Shown piece by piece: positions 1-9,721 of a stretch of DNA of 64,000 nt (positions within the stretch are counted from its first letter, which is position 1; every line of letters starts with the position of its first letter). Both the position numbers and the translations under genes were made by a program. Origin of the DNA: Candidatus Heimdallarchaeota archaeon (GTDB taxonomy: Archaea > Asgardarchaeota > Heimdallarchaeia > JABLTI01); NCBI GenBank assembly GCA_019894765.1, contig JAGXNT010000008.1:29170-93169 (forward strand). Direction: 5' to 3'. The notes under the pieces are model-generated. The model had not been told where the DNA came from and searched no databases. It was given only the letters and a program-made list of their open reading frames with translations.

Positions 1-61
1 ATTGCATTCTTTTTTTTTATTGATTTTTTTTAGAGGTTTTTAAAGAATTTTCGGAGTAGAA

Positions 62-99
62 TAACTAGTGGTTTGAACAGTAAAAATAGTTACTAGTTA
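62..99. promoter_or_regulatory. Inverted repeat upstream of the HAD gene (possible operator)
   Basis: An 8-bp perfect inverted repeat, TAACTAGT at 62-69 and ACTAGTTA at 92-99, is separated by 22 bp and lies just before the GTG start at 116. Both arms contain the self-complementary ACTAGT. A regulator-binding site is inference from position and symmetry only; in AT-rich DNA such repeats also arise by chance. Confidence 0.25.
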
Positions 100-115
100 A
101 AGGTTGTAAAAATAA

Positions 116-844
116 GTGAGTAAAATTACAGGTATTCTACTTGATTTTGACGGTGTTTTATCCTCTATAGTTGTGAGATTAGGTTGGCCTTTTTATCATG
201 CCCTAAAGAAGGTAAAACCAAATGCAAAAAGAATGGATATTCTGTATTCCCTAAATGATATTATGAATATGTATTTGCAGGAAGAAAATCGTAATCTTTT
301 TTATGTTCCAAAAATGGTCATAAAAATAAGTAGAAATCTACAATTGAACTATTTTCAGATGTTTAGATTCGTTGTATATCTTTTAATCTTAATAAAGAAA
401 AACAACAATAATATTGCTCCTGAGGATCAGGCTGACAACGTTTTGAAATTTGTAACAAGTAAATATAAAACAGCTATTATTACTCATGCTGAAAGAGAAG
501 TTATTCATTCAGCTTTTAAGAAGTTCAAATACTTGAAAGATATTGACGTAATAATCACACAACAGGATTTGAAATATACTAAACCGCATCCTGAAGGATT
601 AAATAAAGCAATGAAATCTTTAGGATTAAAACCTGATGAAACTATTTTTGTGGGTGATTTACCACATGATATTCAAGCTGGTAAAAGAGCAGGCACTATG
701 ACTTGTGCGGTTGTTAATTTCGATGGTGCTGAAAAAGGCAAAAGAGATGTTCTGAAGCGATTTAAGCCAGATTTTATTATTAATCATGTAAGAGATTTAC
801 CTATGCTTCTTAGAAGATTAGAGAAAAAAACATTGCTTGGATAA
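116..844 (+). CDS. HAD-superfamily hydrolase (phosphoglycolate phosphatase-like)
   Basis: A probable cytosolic phosphatase of the haloacid dehalogenase family, 242 aa. All four HAD motifs are visible: DFDG with nucleophile D10 and acid/base D12, T123 (motif II), K156 in a KPHPE context (motif III), and GDLPHD with D181/D185 for Mg2+ (motif IV). The helical insert between motifs I and II is the cap domain. The KPHPE and GD...D segments resemble phosphoglycolate/pyrophosphatase-type HADs, but the substrate cannot be read from sequence. The start is GTG at 116; no in-frame ATG lies nearby. The gene is monocistronic and converges on the histidine kinase gene with a 10-bp gap. Confidence 0.8.
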   Translation: MSKITGILLDFDGVLSSIVVRLGWPFYHALKKVKPNAKRMDILYSLNDIMNMYLQEENRNLFYVPKMVIKISRNLQLNYFQMFRFVVYLLILIKKNNNNIAPEDQADNVLKFVTSKYKTAIITHAEREVIHSAFKKFKYLKDIDVIITQQDLKYTKPHPEGLNKAMKSLGLKPDETIFVGDLPHDIQAGKRAGTMTCAVVNFDGAEKGKRDVLKRFKPDFIINHVRDLPMLLRRLEKKTLLG

Positions 845-854
845 GATAGTCATT

Positions 855-2762
855 CTAAGAAATTACTTTGGGAATATCAATAATGATTATTGAGCCCTTT
901 GATTGATCCTTTGCATCACGGTCTTTCACTGAAATATAGCCATTGAAACTCTCAATTATAGCTTTTACGAGTGTCAATCCAAAACCAGATCCATGAATCG
1001 TACCTTTGCTCCTCGCATATCTATCAAACAAGAATTTCTTCATTTCCACGCCAATTCCAGGTCCATTATCCAAGAATTCAATACGCCAATAACCATCAAA
1101 ATCATCAGAAGTAGTGATAGTAATATCGATAGCTACTTCATCATTTCGATCATACATGACTGCGTTATCTAAAATGTTGAAAAATGCATTTCTTAATAAT
1201 TCATTTCCTAATGTGAAATATTTCGTTGATTTTATATTATGAGTTACTGTTACTTTTCGTGGCTCAAACTTATCTTGTATAGCTTCAATGGCTTTTTCTA
1301 AAGCAATACTGATATCAAAAGAACTAAGATCATATCCTTTCCTTTTAATTCGGAAGAATTTCTCCATATTAGCAATTAACTCGCCAATACGCAAAATTTC
1401 AATACGGCTTTTTCTTTGTTTAATTATAGAATCTGTAGGATTTGATTCAACTTTGAGTAAAGATAAATCTATTTGTGACAAAGCATCTTGACAGAGATTA
1501 AGAACATCATGGAATAATAAATCGCTATAAAATTCTAGTTCACCTTTCTCTTCTCGAAGGGTATTCACTAGTTGCCTTAAATCACTTAAAGGATCAAGAA
1601 CTAGAATGAAACCAGCTTTTTCTTCATAGGATATTGGTGACATTTGGACACTGAAAGGTAAAGGCATTCGATCTTTCCTTATACAAGTTATTTCTCCAGA
1701 GTAGTTCTTTCTTGTTATGAAAATCTTATTCATTTCACTAATAAGCTCTTTTGCAGCATCTTTTGTCTGAAATAAAATACCGATATTTTCTCCTGTCAAA
1801 ATCTCTGCAGAATACTGGAGAATACGTTCTACAGCATTATTAATCCAAGTAATCTTTTGATCAACTACACTCAGAATTAAAGATTCACTATTATTCATAA
1901 TTGATTTAAAGAAATCAACAGCATTAACAGTAGTTTCAACACTCCTAGGTTCGTGTTGCTTGAAAAATAAGAGAATGCCTTTTGACAAGTTATTTCTATC
2001 AATCGTATTCCCATGAATTCTCACAGGGATTTCTAAATTACTTTTTGTTTTTAGAAAACCCTCAAAGAATGATTCACCCTTGCTTTTCAGATCTCTATTA
2101 CATGCTAACAGAAATTTAGCATATTCATCTTGGCTTTTAAATAAAAATTCTAGCGATTGATTTTTCACTTCATTATGTTTATATTCAAAAAATTTCTGCC
2201 AATTTTGTGAAGACCAAAAAATCTGATTGTTTTTCATGAATAATACTGGTGTTTTGATTACATTAATCATAATTTCAAAGTCACGATCATCAGAGATTGC
2301 CTTGATAGGCATAAATTCTTCTGTGATATCAAATTCTACTATTAATGTCCCAATTCGTTTCTCAGCTTCAGATTCTTTAAACTCTTGAGCAATACCTCGA
2401 ATCCACCGCATTTCCCCCGATGGTTTAAAAACACGATATACAAGAGGTATAGAATACCCATCCGGTTTGAATTTTGAGAAAATTTCTTTCACTGAATTCC
2501 GGTCATCAGGATGAACATATCCGAAGGTAGTTAGGAGCTGAAAATCTTCAAAGGAATAACCTATTACCTTCTCTGAATTTTGAGTCGTATAAAGTAATTC
2601 ATTGTTTAAATCAATAAGAGTAATTCTGATGTTGATTAATTTTTCAAACATACTAGCCCACAACACAACATCATGTTCATTAAGAATATCAACATACTTT
2701 GTGATCTTTTGTGATAGGGAAGAAGTTTTTTCTTCATCTAGAATATCTTTGTTTATACGCAT
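855..2762 (-). CDS. PAS-domain sensor histidine kinase (soluble)
   Basis: A signal-transducing histidine kinase of 635 aa with no membrane segment, so it probably senses a cytosolic signal. An N-terminal PAS/PAC domain (about 35-150, with the PAS_3-type R-W-I-R-G segment) is followed by two further PAS-like domains (about 165-270 and 285-395). The DHp helix carries the likely phospho-acceptor H418 in an FHDVLN context. The ATPase domain has N-box N529/N533, G1 box DNGPGIG (565-571) and G2 box GSGFGL (591-596), so it looks catalytically complete. No response regulator is adjacent; the closest receiver protein is at 47.8-49.0 kb and its output domain resembles this kinase core. ATG start at 2762. 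Confidence 0.85.
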   Translation of the reverse strand: MRINKDILDEEKTSSLSQKITKYVDILNEHDVVLWASMFEKLINIRITLIDLNNELLYTTQNSEKVIGYSFEDFQLLTTFGYVHPDDRNSVKEIFSKFKPDGYSIPLVYRVFKPSGEMRWIRGIAQEFKESEAEKRIGTLIVEFDITEEFMPIKAISDDRDFEIMINVIKTPVLFMKNNQIFWSSQNWQKFFEYKHNEVKNQSLEFLFKSQDEYAKFLLACNRDLKSKGESFFEGFLKTKSNLEIPVRIHGNTIDRNNLSKGILLFFKQHEPRSVETTVNAVDFFKSIMNNSESLILSVVDQKITWINNAVERILQYSAEILTGENIGILFQTKDAAKELISEMNKIFITRKNYSGEITCIRKDRMPLPFSVQMSPISYEEKAGFILVLDPLSDLRQLVNTLREEKGELEFYSDLLFHDVLNLCQDALSQIDLSLLKVESNPTDSIIKQRKSRIEILRIGELIANMEKFFRIKRKGYDLSSFDISIALEKAIEAIQDKFEPRKVTVTHNIKSTKYFTLGNELLRNAFFNILDNAVMYDRNDEVAIDITITTSDDFDGYWRIEFLDNGPGIGVEMKKFLFDRYARSKGTIHGSGFGLTLVKAIIESFNGYISVKDRDAKDQSKGSIIIIDIPKVIS

Positions 2763-3032
2763 CTGATATACAAATCCATTATTTACTTGGTATTTTCAAT
2801 TAATATATTTAATTATAATGCCTTTGCAAAAATCAATAAATTAGTTATTTTGAAGAAAAATTGATAATAGGTATATACAAAATGGCTTGGGATTCTATAA
2901 ACAACCCGATAAAATAAGTTACCAAATAGAAATCAAGTATTTAGTTATATTAAAAAAGAGTGATTATGTATAACTATAAAGGTTTGAAGTTTAGCTTCCT
3001 ATTTGGAAAAAACCAAAACCGGAGTGTCAACG

Positions 3033-4208
3033 ATGGGTAGCCACAAGGAAATTCTATACATAGATGGAATTACCAAGATATTCGGTAAAGCAGGCTCAGC
3101 TCATAGTGTTGTTGCATTAAACAATATTTCTTTCTCGTTAACTCCTGGTGCGAATTCCATTCTTGGACCAAACGGGGCTGGAAAAAGTACTCTAATTAAA
3201 ATTTTGTTAGGGTATCTTAGAGCCAACAATGGTTCAGCACAAGTATTAGGGTATGATATATTTAAGGAAGGAAAAAAAATCCGGGAAATTGTGGGATATA
3301 TGCCAGAACACCACACTTTGATTCCTGGTGTTAATGCAATTAAACAAGTTTCTCTTTTGGGAAGAATTTCTGGTCTCCCTAAATCTGAAGCTATGCAGAG
3401 AGCACATGAGACTTTACAATATGTTGGTCTAGATGAAGCACGATACAGAAAAGTGGATGAATTTTCATCTGGTATGCTTCAAAGATTAAAATTAGCTCAG
3501 TCATTAGTGAATGATCCAGAGCTCTTAATCCTCGATGAACCAACAAATGGTTTGGATCCTAAAGGCAGATTAGATATGATCGCCTTAATTCGTGAAATCA
3601 GTCAAGACCATGCAATCAATATTATTGTTTCTTCTCACCTTTTACCAGATGTTGAAGCAACTTGTGATTACGCAACAATCCTTAATTATGGGAAAGTGGT
3701 TGCTCAAGGAGGAATTTTGGAGCTTACTGGATTGGAAGCGAAAAGCCAAGAACAGAGAATTATGAATGTTCGTATAAAAGGTAACATGAATGATTTCCTA
3801 GTCGGTTTGAAAGACAATGGCTTAACTTTTAAAGTTGAAGATAAAATTATTCAAATTCCATTCTTAAAAGATGATATTTCTCGAAAAATCTTGGAAATTG
3901 CTTTCGAAACAAAAGTGCAAATCAGATCCATTAGTCCTCGAAAGACTATATTAGAGGATGTATTTGTTCACAAAATTGAGGATGTCAAAGATGCATCTGT
4001 AGAGACTGGTTTTGTGCAAGAATCTGGAAGTCAAACGAATATCAATATTGCCGAATTAAAGAAACTGATTCCCTTTGTTGATCCCGAGAAAGAAAAAGGA
4101 CCTTTGGTGAAAATTGAAGACAGATTCGTTAGGAAAAAGGATTTTGACAAAGCTGTGAAGACAATTCAAAAGAACATGAAGAAAAAACAAGGAGAAAGCG
4201 AAAAATGA
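3033..4208 (+). CDS. ABC transporter ATP-binding protein, ABC-2 export type (module 1)
   Basis: The ATPase of an ABC-2 exporter. Numbered from the ATG at 3033 (391 aa): Walker A GPNGAGKST (45-53), signature SSGML (145-149, S-G-M instead of S-G-G), Walker B LLILDEP (164-170) and switch H202. A C-terminal extension of about 100 residues ends in a lysine-rich helix, longer than the usual ATPase of about 300 aa. The ATG at 3033 is preferred over a TTG at 3003 because GGAG (3021-3024) sits 8 nt before it. The stop overlaps the permease start by 4 bp (ATGA), so the two are translationally coupled. It is the first gene of a four-gene, two-module operon; the cargo is unknown. Confidence 0.87.
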   Translation: MGSHKEILYIDGITKIFGKAGSAHSVVALNNISFSLTPGANSILGPNGAGKSTLIKILLGYLRANNGSAQVLGYDIFKEGKKIREIVGYMPEHHTLIPGVNAIKQVSLLGRISGLPKSEAMQRAHETLQYVGLDEARYRKVDEFSSGMLQRLKLAQSLVNDPELLILDEPTNGLDPKGRLDMIALIREISQDHAINIIVSSHLLPDVEATCDYATILNYGKVVAQGGILELTGLEAKSQEQRIMNVRIKGNMNDFLVGLKDNGLTFKVEDKIIQIPFLKDDISRKILEIAFETKVQIRSISPRKTILEDVFVHKIEDVKDASVETGFVQESGSQTNINIAELKKLIPFVDPEKEKGPLVKIEDRFVRKKDFDKAVKTIQKNMKKKQGESEK

Positions 4209-5116
4209 GTGTTTTTGATCGAAGTTACAGAAGATATACCGGTGAGCTCAAAGGAAGATGGGCAAGAATATGGTCAATAGCAACAAGCACTTTTCGAGTG
4301 CAATTCTCAGGTAAAAAAATCATATTCTTACTGATACTATGCAATCTTCCAATGATATCCTTTACATTAATGATTACTTTTATGGCAATATTTTTCCCAG
4401 CGAATATCTCTTCATTCATCTTTGATATTTTTGGAACTATAGATGTTGCCGTGTATACAGTTATTAATTTCACATTTAATCCAGGATTAATTTTCCTGCC
4501 GATTGTATTTGTCTGTGCACTAAATGCGGGTACTATTGCCAATGATAAGAAACACAATAGTTTAGCACTTTATATGGCAAAACCAATTGATCGAATTGAC
4601 TATATTGTTGGGAAAGCATTATCCATTTACATGGTATCAGCTTTTGTAACTCTAATACCTTGGTTGGTCTTTTTAATCGCTTTCACCCTACTAATGGGTG
4701 TTAGTGGATCACAATTTATAGATTCACTCTGGGTTTATTTATCAACAACTGCGTCAGCATTGATTGCTATACTCTTTCTTGGTTCAATTGTTCTTATGTT
4801 TTCATCGATGAGTAATCAAAGTGTTCTAGCTGGTATTCTCTCAATCATGATTTTGTTTTTACCATCACTAATTACAGGTGTTATTGGAAGTGTTCCAGAG
4901 CTAAATGTTGATTGGCTTAATTATTTCTCTATTTCATCTCTACTAACAGCTTCTATTCATGTAGTCTTTGGTTTCCCTGAATTCGATGCTGGTTTAACGG
5001 GTGGGTTCTTTATGAGTAATATCCGTGGTAGCATAGCTATTGTCGTTGTTCTAGGGATAACAATAATTGCTATTCTCATAACCATTAATCAACTCTACAA
5101 GGAGGAAATTCACTAA
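4205..5116 (+). CDS. ABC-2 type permease (module 1)
   Basis: A membrane component of 303 aa with about six predicted transmembrane helices (roughly residues 35-60, 85-110, 138-165, 182-205, 212-235 and 275-298) and a short basic cytoplasmic N-terminus. The helix pattern, and a conserved stretch after helix 2 (NDKKHNSLALYMAKPI, similar to the coupling region of ABC-2 permeases), place it in the ABC-2 family. It overlaps the upstream ATPase by 4 bp and the downstream ATPase by 1 bp (TAATG). It most likely forms the channel for module 1. Confidence 0.8.
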   Translation: MSVFDRSYRRYTGELKGRWARIWSIATSTFRVQFSGKKIIFLLILCNLPMISFTLMITFMAIFFPANISSFIFDIFGTIDVAVYTVINFTFNPGLIFLPIVFVCALNAGTIANDKKHNSLALYMAKPIDRIDYIVGKALSIYMVSAFVTLIPWLVFLIAFTLLMGVSGSQFIDSLWVYLSTTASALIAILFLGSIVLMFSSMSNQSVLAGILSIMILFLPSLITGVIGSVPELNVDWLNYFSISSLLTASIHVVFGFPEFDAGLTGGFFMSNIRGSIAIVVVLGITIIAILITINQLYKEEIH

Positions 5117-6054
5117 TGAAAAGCTACTTCATAGAAACGTATGATTTGAACAAATGGTACAAAGAAGTCATGGCTTTAAATAAAGTGACTGTAAAAATCG
5201 GTAGAGGAATAGTTGGATTGCTGGGACCAAATGGTGCTGGGAAATCTACTTTTCTTAACATTGCTACAGCTCAAATTAGACAAAGCTCTGGAGAAATCTT
5301 TGTAGAGGGACAAGAAGTCTGGAACAATCCTGAAATTCTGAAGAGTTTCGGCTTTTGCCCAGAACAAGAGAAGCTATTGGAATGGATGACAGGTCGAAAA
5401 TTCGTAAGAGAATTAGCTAGATTAAGTGGTATTCCAAGAGAACAAGCTGAGAGAGCAGCAAGAGATGCGATCGAAATTGTGGGTTTAACTGATAGCATGG
5501 ATCGTTCTATTAAAGGATACTCAAAAGGCATGAGACAGAGGATAAAGATTGCTCAAGCAATTGTTCACGATCCTCAAATATTATTCTTAGATGAACCACT
5601 CCAATCAACAGATCCCATTGTCAGAAGAGATTTAGTGTTATTAATACAAGCATTAGCAAGAGATCATGGAAAAGATATCTTGATTTCCAGTCACATTCTA
5701 CACGAAGTTGAACGAGTAACTTCGAATATTCTGTTAATCTTCGCTGGCAGAGCAATAGCTCAAGGAGATATTAGTAATATTAGAGATTTAATGGATAAAT
5801 ATCCACATACAATTCGTTTTCGAACAAAAGATCGGAAAAAATTGGCGACTCTTTTGCTTGATTATGAATTTGTTCAGAACATCGAAATGGATCCTATTAA
5901 TGAGGATTATATTGATGTTCGAACAACGGAACCTGATAAATTCTATTGTTTAATACCAGAAATTACGATTGAATCGAAACTGGATATATTAGAGATGACT
6001 AGTCCAGATGCTGGATTAGAAGCAGTCTTTGAATATTTGACTAGAGGTTGGTAG
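5116..6054 (+). CDS. ABC transporter ATP-binding protein, ABC-2 export type (module 2)
   Basis: The second ATPase in the operon, 312 aa and normal family length. Walker A GPNGAGKST at 37-45, signature SKGMR at 136-140 (S-K-G-M rather than S-G-G-Q), Walker B with D159-E160, and switch histidine in SSHILHE. The Q-loop region reads CPEQEKL, as in CcmA/ABC-2 exporters. ATG at 5116 overlaps the previous TAA. It lacks the C-terminal extension of the module 1 ATPase, so the modules are related but not recent duplicates. It presumably drives the permease encoded 11 bp downstream. Confidence 0.86.
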   Translation: MKSYFIETYDLNKWYKEVMALNKVTVKIGRGIVGLLGPNGAGKSTFLNIATAQIRQSSGEIFVEGQEVWNNPEILKSFGFCPEQEKLLEWMTGRKFVRELARLSGIPREQAERAARDAIEIVGLTDSMDRSIKGYSKGMRQRIKIAQAIVHDPQILFLDEPLQSTDPIVRRDLVLLIQALARDHGKDILISSHILHEVERVTSNILLIFAGRAIAQGDISNIRDLMDKYPHTIRFRTKDRKKLATLLLDYEFVQNIEMDPINEDYIDVRTTEPDKFYCLIPEITIESKLDILEMTSPDAGLEAVFEYLTRGW

Positions 6055-6065
6055 GAGGAATCAAA

Positions 6066-7760
6066 ATGGAAGAACTATATGTTAGCTTAACTCAATATGA
6101 GAAAAAACACAAGTTTTCAACTAGATTTGGATCATTGTATAGACTATATTTGAGTAAATTGTGGTCAACTTTAATTCGCGATAAGAAGACTTGGATATTT
6201 AATGCGTTGGTACTTCTACCAATTGTTGCTGGACCGATAATTGCTTTAGCTGCTCGATATATTGATACCGGTGAATATTTTGAACTGTATTCAGACATAA
6301 TGTTCCTAGGCTACTTTGGAATAATCATTCCATTATTTACAATGTATATAGCCTCAATGATGTTCAATGATGAGATTGGCGATAGATCAATAACTTACTT
6401 AACTTCAAGACCAATAAATAGATTCGAACTTGTACTTGTTAAATATATTAGTTACTTATCAATAGTTCCAATCTTTACAGTCATAGCTACAGGTCTGAAC
6501 TATCTTTCGTTTAGTATATTCGGAGGATTCGAGTATTTTGATATGGCACTGTGGTTTCTACTAATAACATTCGTAGCGTCTGCTGTTTACGGAGCATTCT
6601 TCATGTTCATTGGATTACTGTTCAAGAATCCTCTCTGGTTTGGATTGTTCTTCGTGTTCATCTGGGAATTTGTTTTTGCATCCTTTTCAACAACTCTCAA
6701 CAAATTAACTATTGCTTATTACATTAAATCTATGATAGTCGCTGATCCTTATAGTGATCCTGGCAGAGGTTCTCCTGCTATAATAGGACAAAATCAAGCA
6801 TTCCAATTCTGGTTTTATAATAATCCTGCAAAAGTTGCTAGCTTTTCAATTGTATTATTAGTTATAGTTGTGATTTCAATAACTTTGGCATGGGCGCTCA
6901 TTCAGGGAGATCGAGCTAAAATACCATATCAAGCTGGAAGACGACCAGGTGGTTGGAAATACTATTTGAAAGAAATTCGAAGTTTCTTAATCACAATAGG
7001 AATATTGTTCATCACATTAGGACTTGTAGTGGGTCCTGTTAATGGAGTAAGAAAACCTGCTAGATCATTGTCTTTCCTTTCATTTGAAGTTGATGATGAT
7101 ATTGGATGGTATAATGAATTTAACCCGTCAATGCCTAGTTTAGCGGATATGGGATATGGCGGTTTTATGTCTTATACTGTAACGCAAGGTGATGTAGTTA
7201 ATATTAGCTATACAATGAGTACTTATCATCCCGTATATATGGCTATGGGATTTGTTTGTACGGAAGAAGCGTGGGATATCTTCTATGAGGATACGCAATT
7301 GCTTTGGTTTGATTTTGCTGAACTATATGCAGTGCAATACTTCAATACAACATTGTATGCTGAATTCATTAGTGATTATAGTCTTTTAGCAAACAGTTTC
7401 ATATCTAATACAACGGAATGGGTTTTCTACAACGAATATACACCAGCTACAATTAATCTAGTCGCTACAGAGAAAGAAGATATCCATATCGGATCAATAA
7501 TCACCTACTTCGATTTAGGAACTCCCTATATTAGAGGAGACATGACAATTGATGTTGACGGTGAAATCTTTAGAAGAAGCGGATATTCCTTTGGTTGGGT
7601 TATGTTCGGTCTTGGTCTAGTGACATCGGGTTTCGCAATTTACTCTTTAATTACTTATTCCAGCAAAGATGAAATCAAAAGGTACGAAGAGCAGATTACT
7701 CAATACAATAATATGGAAACTGGATCTGTCCAACAAATAGAAACGCAAACTGAAGAATGA
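6066..7760 (+). CDS. ABC-2 type permease with large extracytoplasmic domain (module 2)
   Basis: A membrane protein of 564 aa. Six or so hydrophobic helices fall in the first 280 residues, another near 310-330, then a soluble segment of roughly 170 residues rich in aromatic residues and Asn/Thr, and a final helix near the C-terminus followed by a charged tail. The segment between the last two helices should face outside and may bind cargo or a partner; this is inference from topology. The start is ATG 6066, because a perfect AGGAGG (6053-6058) lies 7 nt before it; a TTG at 6048 would overlap the upstream stop. A hairpin terminator follows the stop. Confidence 0.8.
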   Translation: MEELYVSLTQYEKKHKFSTRFGSLYRLYLSKLWSTLIRDKKTWIFNALVLLPIVAGPIIALAARYIDTGEYFELYSDIMFLGYFGIIIPLFTMYIASMMFNDEIGDRSITYLTSRPINRFELVLVKYISYLSIVPIFTVIATGLNYLSFSIFGGFEYFDMALWFLLITFVASAVYGAFFMFIGLLFKNPLWFGLFFVFIWEFVFASFSTTLNKLTIAYYIKSMIVADPYSDPGRGSPAIIGQNQAFQFWFYNNPAKVASFSIVLLVIVVISITLAWALIQGDRAKIPYQAGRRPGGWKYYLKEIRSFLITIGILFITLGLVVGPVNGVRKPARSLSFLSFEVDDDIGWYNEFNPSMPSLADMGYGGFMSYTVTQGDVVNISYTMSTYHPVYMAMGFVCTEEAWDIFYEDTQLLWFDFAELYAVQYFNTTLYAEFISDYSLLANSFISNTTEWVFYNEYTPATINLVATEKEDIHIGSIITYFDLGTPYIRGDMTIDVDGEIFRRSGYSFGWVMFGLGLVTSGFAIYSLITYSSKDEIKRYEEQITQYNNMETGSVQQIETQTEE

Positions 7761-7767
7761 TTTATAG

Positions 7768-7797
7768 GTCAAGAGTTATTCTTGACTTATTTTTTTA
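7768..7797 (+). terminator. Hairpin plus T-run terminator of the ABC-2 operon
   Basis: A perfect 7-bp stem GTCAAGA (7768-7774) / TCTTGAC (7780-7786) with a 5-nt loop is followed at once by a T-rich tract, 8 bp after the last permease stop codon. Confidence 0.65.
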
Positions 7798-7934
7798 GAC
7801 AAAAAGCTGCTTGTTTGCTAGAGATGATAAGTTAGTGTATATTTTTCAAACACATAGGTAGCAAAATATCCATTTTATCAAAAGATTTTTCTTAAAGCAT
7901 CTCTATTTGAAAGTATAGTGCTGGTGAACTAACA

Positions 7935-8381
7935 GTGAATTTTGACGAGAAAGATAGACTTATTCTAGAAGAATTGGCTAAAGATGCTCGATTACCCACG
8001 AAAAGAATAGCAACCAATTTAGATATTCCCAGAGTAACGGTTCATACACGAATTGAAAAAATGAAGGAAGAAGGAGTCATAAAGAAATTTACTATTTTAA
8101 CTGATTTCAAGAAAATTGGTTTGCCTGTAACAGCATTTGTTTTTGTTGCTTATAATCATCAAGATAATATTACACAACAAGCTGTAGCTGAGAAAATTGC
8201 TCAGCTAAAGAATGTATTCGAAGTTCATCTTATTTCTGGTGAATGGGACATATTGGTGAAGTTAAGAGGTGAATCCTTAGATCAAATTGGACAACTTGTT
8301 TTGAATGATATTCGTACAATAAAAGGTGTAGCTAAAACTATTACTTGTCCATCCTTTACAAGCATCAAGAATGGAGTGTAA
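7935..8381 (+). CDS. Lrp/AsnC-family transcriptional regulator
   Basis: A DNA-binding regulator of 148 aa, normal for the family. Residues 1-50 form the AsnC-type winged helix-turn-helix (LPTKRIATNL, IPRVTVHTRIEKM), and residues 65-140 the RAM ligand-binding/oligomerisation domain, with the typical GEWDILVKLRG segment. The start is GTG 7935. It follows the ABC-2 operon after a terminator, so it has its own promoter; whether it controls that operon or the convergent M20 peptidase gene is unknown. Its effector is probably an amino acid or related metabolite by family knowledge. Confidence 0.85.
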   Translation: MNFDEKDRLILEELAKDARLPTKRIATNLDIPRVTVHTRIEKMKEEGVIKKFTILTDFKKIGLPVTAFVFVAYNHQDNITQQAVAEKIAQLKNVFEVHLISGEWDILVKLRGESLDQIGQLVLNDIRTIKGVAKTITCPSFTSIKNGV

Positions 8382-8400
8382 GAATCTCCATTAGCTTTCT

Positions 8401-9624
8401 TTAGCTTTGAAAATTAAGATACAAAGAAGCATAAACTTTGGCAGTTTTTTCAAGTGAATCGATGAAGACATGTTCATCTGCACCATGCAAATTATTTCCT
8501 TTAGGACCAAAGTGTACTGTAGGAATTTCTCCTTCTCCCATGAAGGTATTAGCGTCTGTAATCATCTTCAAATAAGCTGTTTTAGGTACTTGTGACAAAA
8601 CTTCCCTATAAGACGCTTCTAAGGATTGATATAATTTATGATTCTTTGAGATTTTGTAAGAATTATAATATGGAGGGATGATTTCTATAGTCACTTTTGA
8701 TTTAAGTTTTAAATCAGCTATCAATTGTTCGAAATCTTTTCTTACAGATTCTTTTGTTTCTCCAGGTAAGGTGAGACGATTCAAGATTATTTCACAGTGT
8801 TCAGGAACAATAACACTATATGTTTTGTATCCACCATCGATTTTTAACACACAGTATGAACCTTTTCCAAAATCAAAATCATGTGGAATTTTGTAATTAC
8901 CAATAAAGGAAGAACCGGTTTGTGAAATCTCCTCAATAACACTAACAATACGTGAAGCATCTGAAACAGCATTTATCCCCAGTTCAGGACGAAACGCATG
9001 TGCAGAAACTCCTTTAACAAGGATTTTGTATAGAACTTTCCCAGTCATTCCAAGAGGGAGAGCATTCTTCTCTGAATCTCCATACAAAGGTTCTGCAATA
9101 ACAATACCATCTGTCCTTCCCTTCCCAAACATGGGATTTTCCAACATTTTCTTCGCACCAATTCCATATCCTTCTTCATCTATCACAGCTGTAAAATGTA
9201 ATGTTCCTGGTATTTCTTCTCCGGAATCCAATAGGGCTTTAATAGCAGCAATCTGACATGCTATTCCCCCTTTCATATCGGCTGAACCTAATCCGTAAAG
9301 TTTCTCATCTGAGAAAAAAGGCATAAAAGGATCATGCGTCCAATCTCCACAAACCTCTACAGTATCTAAATGACCGTTAAAAGTCAGTGTTTTTCCTGTA
9401 TTGTTAAATGAATGCTGAGCATATAGATTTGGACGATTTGGCTCTACATCTTCTAGTTGAATAGCTAAACCTAATTCCTGTAATTTTTCAGCTAAGAAGA
9501 CAGCAAGTTCTTTTTCTTTACCTAGAATCGAATCTATTTCGATCATTTCTTCTAATAATGAGAAGATAATTTTCGAATCAATTTTTGAATGAACTTTTTC
9601 TTTAATTTCTTGCAAGCTACTCAA
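8401..9624 (-). CDS. M20-family metallopeptidase/deacylase (ArgE/DapE type)
   Basis: A two-metal hydrolase that would remove an acyl group or amino acid from a small substrate, 407 aa. Metal and catalytic residues are visible: H85 and D87 in GHLDT, bridging D116 in SADMKGG, E150-E151 in DEEGYG, E178, and a C-terminal H380 in NNLHGADEH. The dimerisation domain lies between (about 195-310). Conservation fits ArgE/DapE/CPG2-type enzymes; the exact substrate is not readable. The start is TTG 9624, since GAGG lies about 9 nt upstream and an in-frame stop lies just beyond. It converges on the Lrp gene (19-bp gap). Confidence 0.83.
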   Translation of the reverse strand: MSSLQEIKEKVHSKIDSKIIFSLLEEMIEIDSILGKEKELAVFLAEKLQELGLAIQLEDVEPNRPNLYAQHSFNNTGKTLTFNGHLDTVEVCGDWTHDPFMPFFSDEKLYGLGSADMKGGIACQIAAIKALLDSGEEIPGTLHFTAVIDEEGYGIGAKKMLENPMFGKGRTDGIVIAEPLYGDSEKNALPLGMTGKVLYKILVKGVSAHAFRPELGINAVSDASRIVSVIEEISQTGSSFIGNYKIPHDFDFGKGSYCVLKIDGGYKTYSVIVPEHCEIILNRLTLPGETKESVRKDFEQLIADLKLKSKVTIEIIPPYYNSYKISKNHKLYQSLEASYREVLSQVPKTAYLKMITDANTFMGEGEIPTVHFGPKGNNLHGADEHVFIDSLEKTAKVYASLYLNFQS

Positions 9625-9721
9625 TTGTATACATCCTCAGCATATAATGTTAATACAAATAAGAATCTTTGATAATAAATTCTCCTAAAAAAAGAAATAA
9701 AGAAAGTGAAGAAAGTAAGTT

